Assembly: GCF_000499845.2 (NCBI RefSeq)
Contig: NC_023750.2
Location: 28,269,177 to 28,333,176, forward strand
DNA length: 64,000 bases
Reading direction: 5' to 3'
From: Phaseolus vulgaris
Taxonomy: Eukaryota > Streptophyta > Magnoliopsida > Fabales > Fabaceae
Shown: piece by piece, positions 55,922-64,000 of the stretch
Numbering within the stretch: the stretch's first letter is position 1
How the letters are laid out: every line of letters starts with the position of its first letter
Made by a program: the position numbers and the translations under genes
The notes under the pieces: model-generated
What the model was told of the DNA's origin: nothing
The model's input: only the letters and a program-made list of their open reading frames with translations
Database searches by the model: none

Positions 55922-56800
55922 AACAATTTTAGAGGTCGGATTCATAATAATTTGCCATGATTTTCTTGGAAATATTCATCTTGTTATGAGGAAAAAGTGG
56001 CATGTAGGGGTATTGGCTGTTTCAATTTCAACTCAAAACTAAGAAGTTGCCCATATGTATGCATTATAGGATTTTTGGTGCGAGAGGAAAGTTTCCACTT
56101 TTCTTCATTATTACTGTTCTTATCTCTCACGTCTATGATGTCTGGTGGACATAAACCTCAAGTGCCACAGATAGTTGAGTCTCTTTGCATACAAAATTAG
56201 AAATATTATGTGTTTCTTTGTTAAAAGAAGTTCTATAATTGTAATTGTATCCATAAAAATATATTTTGCATCAGTATTTTGTTGATGATAGATCGTGCTT
56301 CACCCTGAGAAAATACTAGGTGAATACATTGTCCACTAAGTTTCCGATGCATTCCCTTTTGAGACAGAGAGAGCAAAACAATATAAGATAATTTCATATT
56401 TTGAACAGAAAAAAATCAAGGGCAGAGTTATATATAAAGAAAAAATAAATAAAGTTGGTTAAAGAAAATTTTTTATGTTGATTTCGCACCAAGTTGACAG
56501 TGTTGTTTTTATTCTTTTTCTTCTTTCTTTATTGAGAGATTTTAAAACTATTTCTTATATCAATGAATTCTTCTTCTTCCTATATTTTTCCTTATGAACA
56601 TTAGGATACTTGTTGAAATATATTTAATGCTTTGCGTGGGGATTGAAAAAAAAAAACATATAATACTTCTCACCTACTGGTTTCTTTTTTTTATACCTCA
56701 CTTTGCTTATCTTCTCTCAATAACACATTTGATTCCTCTTTCAGCAATTGTCCCTTCGTTATAATGGATGAATCAGGCCGAGTTTTTCAGCTTGTTCATA
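55922..56800. other. GST 3' UTR and intergenic sequence
   Basis: 3' UTR-like text to about 56270, with AATTGTATCCATAAAAATAT near 56240. No other gene supported. A 51-codon open frame starting at 56764 (MDESGRVFQLVHIRKECVDK) lies across the left edge of the next LTR and has no recognised match. Confidence 0.45.
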
Positions 56801-56801
56801 T

Positions 56802-57755
56802 TAGAAAAGAATGTGTGGATAAGCTAAATCAACTCTTGAACACTCTCGAGAGGATATGTTCTACTCTTGGAACCCTCCAAGAGAAAACCACCATCAATCA
56901 AGTCTTAATGATATAAGAGAATAAAAGTCCAGTACACTCCAACAACTCAAAAAAGAAAATAATGTACCAGAATTCACAATAAAAGCAATTTACAAGTTTA
57001 ATTCAGCAACACAACATAACCCTTTTGATTTGTAAACTTGAAAGCAATTTTTGGCAATTAAAAATAGCTCAAATGATCTCAAAGTTCTATTTATAAAGTT
57101 CATAAAACACTAATTAAAAACAAAATTCATATATATTTAATCGATTATTTCAAGTTAATAATCGATTATGCACTTGTTAATCATTTGAAAAACTTAACTT
57201 TCTGTATTAACCAATTATGACACTTGTTAATCATTTATTTCAGTTTTGCATTTAATTCAGAAAAATAAGTTAATCATGTAGATTTTAATCAAATAGATTA
57301 AGAGAACATTAAAAACACATAATTATACTCTCTGTTTTAATCGGTTAACTAAACAAATAATTGATTATCTTGTTTTGAAACGTCTTAAGAATAATTCAAT
57401 TGATTATTTAAAACCTTAATTTACTAACACAGTCATAAAACATTTCTTACATGTTTTTAACTTTCAAAATGGTTTCCTTTTGATTAATTTTAATATATGT
57501 TGTGTGTTGAACTTAAAACCTTGTGAATACCTTGTTTGAAATACTTTCAAACAGTTGATTCGACATTTCAGTAGGTTGAAATTTCACACCCTTTTAGAAA
57601 ACTCATCTTTTCAAAAAGATTAAGATTCAATTAACCTGGATCACCTTAAAGAGTGAATTAACATTTCAAAGACTACTAGACAACACACACAACCAACAAC
57701 AAGGTCTTCAAGCTTTCCTCTTGGATTTGGAGACATCAAAGCACCTTGTTCAACA
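56802..57755 (-). mobile_element. Sirevirus-like LTR, minus orientation
   Basis: The right end TTGTTCAACA preceded by GGATTTGGAGACATCAAAGC matches the ends of the LTRs at 6126-7211 and 28694-29703. In place of the CGGTTG words of that family it carries TAATCGATTATTT-type words (about 57138, 57164 and 57358). The left edge is unclear (TATTAG near 56802) and no TSD was found, so it is probably truncated or an old solo LTR. Confidence 0.65.
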
Positions 57756-58430
57756 ATTAGCACCCAAGAGAAAAGTCACTTAAGCCCAAGTAAATTAAGT
57801 TAAATAGGAGGCAAGATTGAGAAGAAAACACCATTGAGTGACTTGTAACCCAATTGGGAGAATATAAGGTGTTAGAAGATGTGTGGTGAATTCTACCATG
57901 TGGATTTGGGAGTAATCTATTCAATCTCTTATGTATTAAGGTGATATTTGACTATAATATTTTGTTCTTGGTTGATTATTGGTATTATTGTTTTGCTTCT
58001 AATTCTTGATATAGAATCTTAAATCTAACTGGAAAGTATTTTAATGGTTCCGACCAAAATAACAATACTTAACATATTTGAGTGTTAGGAATAGACTTGA
58101 AATGTTAATTGCTATCAACGTCTAATCGTAAAGCTAAGTAGTTTTTATAAATATGTGAGGAATCAATATTTAGGAAACACCTTAAGAATTTTATATGCGA
58201 GGAATCAATATAAATGATTTTTATACGGGCATCAATATCAATCAACGAACACAATATTATCATGCTAATCAAAATACAAAAGAGCGAGAAGGATGAAACT
58301 CAATCCTTATTTTTTCAATTGAAGCAACAACTTTATGACTTGTTTTCTTGTTAATTTTTGCCATCTTAACAACTCTCACTAGAATGTCAGGTAACTCTTC
58401 TAATAAATCTATGTATATTATATCTTGGAG
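57756..58430 (+). repeat. unassigned LTR-like sequence
   Basis: Text such as GGTGAATTCTACCATGTGG, ATTGTTTTGCTTCTAATTC and ACCAAAATAACAATACTTAAC resembles gypsy LTRs of legumes as I remember them. Ends and partner were not found. Confidence 0.35.
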
Positions 58431-58439
58431 TTCTTTAGT

Positions 58440-58595
58440 AGCAGTACTAGGTCTAGAAAAGCCTACCAAGGTGTTATGGGGTTTTCCTTTTGTTGTAGGG
58501 CTTAAAAGTCAACACTGATGTTGTTGCAAGAGGTTCTCCTGATCTTGCTACTTGTGTTAGGATATTTAGAGGGAGTTTATTGAAGGCTGATACAA
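58440..58595 (+). pseudogene. LINE RNase H N-terminal remnant, copy 1
   Basis: Frame reads LGLEKPTKVLWGFPFVVGLK, then VNTDVVARGSPDLATCVRIF and RGS. This is the start of the RNase H domain of plant LINE elements, where VNTDG carries the first catalytic Asp. It breaks after RGSLLKA. The following part to 58800 has no recognised homology. Confidence 0.65.
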
Positions 58596-58850
58596 ACCAA
58601 AGCAACCAACAGATGACTAAGGACACATCTAGCACCTCACAAAAAGGTCAGTCATCTCAGTATACAAAGTTGGGCCCCACCAAACCTCGAGAAAGCATTA
58701 GCAAAAGAAGAAGTTATAAACTAGAATATCTGAAGTTCTTCCTTCTGGTATTTTCCACAAGAGAAAAGTTATGTAAATAAACTGGGTTCACTTTAGGGGT
58801 CCAAATAGCAAAGATATGCTAGAATAAGGTACCATTAGCATAATAGGGGG
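58596..58850. other. sequence left of family C LTR copy 2
   Basis: A short open frame (58580-58780, TNQSNQQMTKDTSSTSQKG) has no recognised domain. ATAGGGGG just before the LTR may be a polypurine tract. Confidence 0.4.
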
Positions 58851-59567
58851 TGTGGGTAGCATTTTAGCTTGTTCCTAGCCCATTTGGAGGCATTTTGACC
58901 TAGTTTCTAGAAGGACAAGTCTAGGATGCGGGACTGACTAAGTCAAACCCTAAGGCTTCCCATTTTTCCCTTTTCTCATCCTACCCCTTTAGCTTGTTCT
59001 CCAAGGCTCCTTCACCTATAAATAGGAGGCCTACCTAGTGTATTTTACAAGTTTAATGAGATAGAGAAAAGTTACTATGCAGGTTTTGTGCGAGATGCTA
59101 GTGAGGTTGTCCTCTTAGTCTTTTAGTCTTATCTTGTGAGAATTTGAGAGCTCTCAAGTGGCGACTTCCAACACTTATCTTGAAGTCATTTCATCATCCA
59201 AGTGGCGTGCTCATCATCTCAAAATCCATTCCTCATAAGCTTCCTTTTCCTTCATATTTTCCTTCCATTATCAGTCCATTCTATTAATAAACATGTTCTT
59301 ATTTTGCTTCCTTATGTCTATTCGATTTTTACATGTTGCTGTTGTTTTCCTTATGTAATTTCACACTATATCTTGTCATCACCTTCACCATATAATTGTA
59401 TTTTCCTTTTGCCTTTATGAAATGAACCTTCACATCTACTTAACCACTTGGTTAAGTTAATGTCCAGTGGGGATTTTCCTTAGGTTTTCACTCTTAATTG
59501 CCTAAAAATCTCAATCATAAATCTAAAGTGTCACATAAATGAACAATCCTAAAATCAACTCACGTCA
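58851..59567 (+). repeat. LTR of gypsy family C, copy 2
   Basis: About 717 bp starting TGTGGGTAGCATTTTAGC and ending AACTCACGTCA, immediately before a primer site. CCTATAAATAGG near 59016 is a likely TATA region. Same word order as 26531-27220. Confidence 0.75.
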
Positions 59568-59582
59568 TGTGGTTATCAGAGC
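59568..59582 (+). promoter_or_regulatory. primer-binding site, gypsy family C copy 2
   Basis: TGTGGTTATCAGAGC follows the LTR end and matches the TGGTATCAGAGC type with one inserted T. Confidence 0.7.
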
Positions 59583-60590
59583 TTAGGTTCTTATGCTTAA
59601 TTTGCTTGAGTTAATTCAACACTTTACAATTTCTTTACATTACCTTTAATTCTTGTCTTTAAATTCAAGTACCTTTACTTTCTTGTCTTTAAATTGAAGT
59701 ACCTTTAAATTCTTGTCATTATTTTCTTGCATTTTATTTTCCAGCCCTTTATTTCTTCACAATTTTTTTCGGCCATTTTTAATATGCATAACATTTTTCG
59801 TTTTGAATATGTTTCTTGTTATGTCTTTTATTGATCTTGCCTTTTACTTTGAGTCTTATGTTCATTAGTGTTCTAGGAGTCCTTGTTTTGATTATACTTA
59901 CTTGCTTTTAATTTTGAAGTTTTCAAAGTAGTTAGAAACTTGTTTTTAGTAGAAGTAGATTTAAAGTTCCAAACACATGATTTCAAATGTTCAATTATAT
60001 TGAATCCAACCAAAAAAATTTGTGAAAATTGAAACTTCTTGACAAATATGCATGATACAAATTATGGTTTTCTTTTCCATAAGTCACATTTAGTATAAAA
60101 AAAGACCAGTGACACAAAAAAAAACAAATAAAGAAAATTTAAAAGGCATCTTTGGTTATCACTTCTCAAAGACAAATCATTTTCCAAACTATGGATTCAA
60201 CTTGATTGGCAAATTGTTTTCAACCTTGTGGAATTTTTTATCCTTTTGCTTTAGCATTTTTTTTAAAAAGAAAAGTTTCATAGTTAAAAGTTTAGTAAGT
60301 ATCTTAGAGTCTTTTTGTGTGCCTTTTCTTGTTTGTCTTCCTTTTCAAGTTTGGTCATATTCTCTTTTCCAATTGGGTTTAGCTTTTCTTGTTTTTATTT
60401 ATTTCTTTGCCTCAAGTTTTGTGGTGATTTTACTTTGAGAAAGTGTTGAAGGCTTTGACCTTTTTCACTTGAGAGTTTTTCATCCATAAGAGAGACCTTG
60501 GTTAAGGGAAGAATTTTCTTCTTTGAGTGCTTGGAGTGATCTTGATACAAGTGGCCCAACTTTGATTTTTTTTTTTCTTTCTAACTTGTT
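59583..60590 (+). other. leader of gypsy family C copy 2
   Basis: T-rich leader that parallels 27237-28200. It ends at TTTTCACTAAT, where the LINE remnant begins, so gag is missing from this copy. Confidence 0.55.
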
Positions 60591-60831
60591 TTCACTAATG
60601 TTGCTGCAAGAGGTTCTCCTGACCTTGCTTCTTGTGTTAGGATCTTTAGAGGGAGTATGAGGGAGTTTGTTGAAGGCTTTTCTTCTTTTCTCGCAGTCCA
60701 GTCTTTCCTCTTTACTGAGTTTATGAGAGCTATCATTTCTATTGAGCATGCTAAAGAGGCTGGTTACATGAGTTTGTGACTGAAGATTGATTCTACCTTG
60801 ATTTTCTTCCAGACAACTAGTTCCCCGGTCT
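60591..60831 (+). pseudogene. LINE RNase H remnant, copy 2, cut by the CACTA element
   Basis: Frame reads TNVAARGSPDLASCVRIFRG, SMREFVEGFSSFLAVQSFLF, TEFMRAIISIEHAKEAGYMS and L, a stop for Trp, then LKIDSTLIF. The Glu in TEF and the Asp in KIDS correspond to catalytic positions of RNase H, while the first Asp (VNTD) is Asn. The CACTA element starts inside the following SSPVS text. It shares about 70 bp with 58513-58593. Confidence 0.75.
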
Positions 60832-60841
60832 CACTAGTGCA

Positions 60842-61130
60842 GATAAGGTGAAAAACGACGGTCATTTTAGCCTTAAAATGGCGGCTTTCTGGCCGCTGTT
60901 TTTCAACGTATAATCTATTCTCTTCAAGCAAAGAAGGTGGCTATTTAGCCATCGTGTTACATTCAGTCTAAAACAGCGGCTATGGTAAAAGTCATCATTT
61001 TATACCTCCCCATAACTTGTATATATAATACATGCATGAGGTATAAAACGACGACTATGATAAAACGTGTCCTTTTATACCCCTCCTAATCTCAGCACAT
61101 ATGGTGCCCTAAAACGATGACTTATTCCCA
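60842..61130. repeat. CACTA subterminal repeats
   Basis: At least four short repeats of the type AAAACGACGGTC / AAAATGGCGGCT / AAAACAGCGGCTATGGTAAAA / AAAACGACGACTATGATAAAA / AAAACGATGAC, in both orientations. Subterminal arrays like this are transposase-binding regions in En/Spm elements. Confidence 0.7.
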
Positions 61131-62509
61131 TCTAAATTAACCTGTTCAATTAAAACTCAGCCAGACAAATACATAAATTCAGATAATCAAATTATATATA
61201 TATATATATATATTGATAAAAATGTATTGCAAACACTAATAACATATTCTTATCTATCTATCTAATTCCTACACTATTTAATAGCTATCCTAGAGTTATA
61301 GAAATTAAAGAAATATGTGGCCCAAGCATTTCTCACATATTCTATGGCGGGCAAAGGGAGTGGACTCTCATCTGTAAAGAACTGCATTACGAAATAAGGT
61401 TCACATTAATTAGTGTTAAGATACATATGTTAAAGAATTATAAAAATAATTTACCATTATGTATATGCTCCCAATCACTTTTAATGCCTAGTGTTACAAT
61501 GGTAACCATCCATTGCATAACGTAATAGCCACACTCATAGCCTCCCGATTGTCTATTACACTTCAATTCAATAGAAATTAAAAGTTAATATTGATAAAAA
61601 ATGAAAAGAGAAGGACAAAAATTACAAACCTTTAGTGTCATCCACATCAGATTTTGAAAATTTCAATTGGATCAACCTTTGAGGATGTTATATCCACGCC
61701 ATGAACTGATTAATACAAAAAACCGCATTAGTAGATGTTTAAGTAAAATACGAAGTTAAGTTTATAGTGTAATTACAGATCAGTCATATTCTTCAGATGT
61801 GTGGATGACTTCTTGTGCCGGGAACAAAACCACACAACAGTCTTATCAATCATGGATAAGACAAGTAACTGCCAATGACCCCTATATCATTCATGAAAAG
61901 AGTTAGTAAATATTTAAAACATGAAGACTTATAATTGAACTTACTCATTAATATAAGGGCATTAATAAATTTGTTTTCCCTCTTTTTCCAAAGTGTTAGT
62001 GATGTATGATTGGGCTTCATATTTCTTTGTTCCAATTAGATATATAGACAAGAGATCCAAGAATCCATAAACATCTTCATTCCCATCATTGATAAAAATT
62101 CCAGAAAAAGACCTACAAGTTATTAGTTAAAGCATAATCAATAATAATTTAACATAAAGTAAATTGAAATATAGGTAAAGATACTTACATCATAAAAAAT
62201 TGAATGATATATATATATATATATATAATTCAATTTTTTATATATATTGAGCTCCTGGTCTCTAGCTGCAAATTCTAAAAAATCTGACATGTATATTTAC
62301 AGTGGTATGCCGATGTTTATTCCAAAAAATGTATCATCCCATGGAATGTCCATAGGGTTTTGACCAATCCCTTTAGCAGCTACAGCTAAGGATGCTATAG
62401 GATGGGAATCTCATGCTTCTTTTTTGACTTGGTTTCCGACGAGGTTTCTACAAAATAAAGAACATTTGTATTAAATTAGATGTAATATATAAATATAAAT
62501 TAATATAAT
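61131..62509. other. non-coding part of the CACTA element
   Basis: No gene supported. TA microsatellites occur at about 61193-61212 and 62209-62227; the second lies near a palindromic TTGAATGATATATATAT / ATATATAATTCAA stretch. Confidence 0.5.
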
Positions 62510-64000
62510 GAAATAAACTTATTGTCGGTGGTTCTGGTAGTATTTGAATGAGGTGTCTGAAATGCATTGGCCACAGTTGTTACCTCATCTAAAGGTAGTG
62601 GAACACGAGCATCGGCTACTCGTACTTTTTCAACCATTACCTTCACCATATCAGGGGAGAGAGGAACGTTATGTAAGGTGGTGGCCTCTTGATAAACTTT
62701 TCCCATGGCCACCGCTTGAGTAAAGATGCCACCCTCTACCAGTAGCTCACGTTGGCTCATCTGGCCAATGACATCCCCCCTGATGTTGTAGGAGTTGCAC
62801 AACTCCCCTTTGTACTCTTGGGAGCGGAAATAACATGCGACTCAAGCGGTTAAGTACAATGTTATTGATAGAAACTCCTATCGCAATTCTAGCCACATGC
62901 GTTCAGTTTTCTTTCTCATATCCTCCATTAATTCTTGGTGTATCTTACTCGTCAGTTTTGCTTTGTTCTCCAACCCCTTTCCCAGTTGCACGTACACGAC
63001 CATAGTGCTCAGGTCATCCAATTGCTTCAACCAGGATATCATGACGACCTTCAGGTACAAAATTACCTTGGGAGCTTTGCTAAACCAAGGAATCCTGCAA
63101 GAGACCAAAATCATATAAGTTTTTAATGTTTTAAAATAAAGGGAAAAGAGGATAAAAATAACTTACAACTTTTTCTGAGACTATTCGTGATTGCTCAGAA
63201 CTATATGCACCCGACTTTTTAATTCGAGTCATCTTCCATTTTTCGTGGCGGGAAGGTGGTAATGGAGGTTCACTGACCCCTGTATCAATCTCATACCCAG
63301 TCTCCTATCTGGATTCCTCCTTTTCTATCATTAGTGATTGCTCAAGCTTTTGATACCCTGAACGAGACTTTAGGTGGGGCTAACATTCTTTTGTGTTGTG
63401 ACTTGAGCTTTCTTCCGACGATCCTGTCATAAATGAAATAAACAAAGTGAATCAAATAATATTAAGTTATTAATGTTTTAATCCATAAATAAAATAGTTA
63501 AGTAACTTCACTTACCAACCACCCTTCAGATTCACGACTTTGAACAAAAAGATGCCATATCTCTTCATCAATATTAGCGTACTTTAAACACGGATTTTGG
63601 CCTTTATAGATGCCAAAAACATATTTTGTCGTTAGTGTTGACTTAAACTGACGAAATTTAATATCGATGTTAGATATAATCTTTGATCGAAGCAGTTCCA
63701 CATTAGGGATGTCAAAATGTGTCTACGAAATAATATCATGAAATTAAAATTGATCAATTAATATTAAAAAGAATTACATGATAACGATAATAATGATATT
63801 ACCAGGACATCCGCCCAGAGCATGTTCTGATTGACCTCTGACACATCATCCCATGAATTAATCAATATGGAGAGCCTCTCACGAGCAACAACTCCAAGAT
63901 AGCTGTTAAAATTCTCAGAAGCCACTCCAGTGTTAACTTCAATGCCGATAAGTGCTTCTCACCATTAACACGTCTTAATGAGAAATGCTTCAGTCTAATA
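62510..64000 (-). pseudogene. Ptta/En/Spm-type transposase-associated gene, frameshifted
   Basis: Reads right to left in at least five exon-like pieces. (1) 64000-63804: VASENFNSYLGVVARERLSI, LINSWDDV, then GTAATA donor. (2) 63722-63516: HFDIPNVELLRSK, FKSTLTTKYVFGIYKG, ESEGWL, donor GTAAGTG. (3) about 63420-63167: RRKKAQVTTQKN, one frameshift, a stop, and PPSRHEKWKMTR. (4) about 63095-62878: PEGRHDILVEAIG, PEHYGRVRATGKGVG with several stops. (5) about 62802-62510: TTLHNVPLSPDMVKVMVEKV, VPLPLDEVTTVANAF. These are blocks of the plant Ptta/En/Spm transposase family (PF03004). Stops in pieces 3 and 4 make it non-functional. Confidence 0.8.

Larger units (their letters stand above)
60832..64000 (-). 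mobile_element. CACTA (En/Spm) transposon, 3' portion, continues past the window
   Basis: The terminus CACTAGTGCAG at 60832 follows a possible 3-bp target site TCT. The subterminal region to about 61140 carries repeated AAAACGACGG, AAAACAGCGGCTAT and AAAACGACGACTAT words. Further in lies a transposase-associated gene on the minus strand. The other end lies beyond 64000. Confidence 0.8.

Noticed and set aside
62897..63126. Plus-strand frames of 63-73 codons
   Set aside because: Antisense shadows of the CACTA transposase-associated pseudogene.

Overview
This is nuclear DNA from a dicot plant, most likely a legume. The intron-containing plant genes, the very AT-rich spacers and the families of decayed LTR retrotransposons all point that way; the legume assignment rests on my recognition of the repeat families and is an inference. 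Five protein-coding loci or remnants matter: an R2R3-MYB gene (exons 14117-14399 and 23341-24125), two tandem single-repeat SHAQKYF MYB-like genes (34840-36847 and 37265-38753), a tau-class glutathione S-transferase (exons 54721-55044 and 55583-55921) and a decayed CACTA transposase-associated gene running off the right edge. I see no tRNA, rRNA or CRISPR.

Layout. 186-2999: 5' part of a Ty3/gypsy element (LTR, gag, protease, RT). 3844-4020: a CACTA-like terminus. 4807 to about 11060: a Tat-type gypsy element with LTR, gag-protease, a small piece of integrase C-terminus, an array of about eleven 70-bp repeats and an antisense coiled-coil ORF; its gag is split by a solo LTR with a perfect 5-bp target-site duplication (TSD). 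14117-24125: the R2R3-MYB gene, whose 8.9-kb intron holds a 5'-truncated chromovirus (17690-21498) that itself carries a small LTR-like insert. 25458-25760: LINE RNase H remnant.

26290-51163 is a nested block. A gypsy gag is split by a Sirevirus-type solo LTR (28694-29703) and then cut by a pol-less Sirevirus (29799-51163) that keeps gag, an envelope-like ORF, a polypurine tract and the 3' LTR. The envelope-like ORF is interrupted by 15.1 kb (33666-48790) with TG...CA ends and near-identical 5-bp flanks. That insert carries both SHAQKYF MYB genes and three solo LTRs with perfect TSDs (42070-43261, 45398-47011, 47458-48456).

51164-54600 is AT-rich with a 26-bp perfect palindrome and a possible Helitron-like stretch. 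The GST follows, then a Sirevirus-like LTR (about 56802-57755), LINE RNase H remnants flanking a gypsy LTR-leader fragment (58440-60831), and a CACTA element starting at 60832 whose transposase-like gene lies on the minus strand.

The cellular genes form no operon or obvious pathway. The main biology here is transposon layering: repeated insertion, LTR-LTR recombination to solo LTRs, internal deletion, and a gene pair trapped inside a retroelement.
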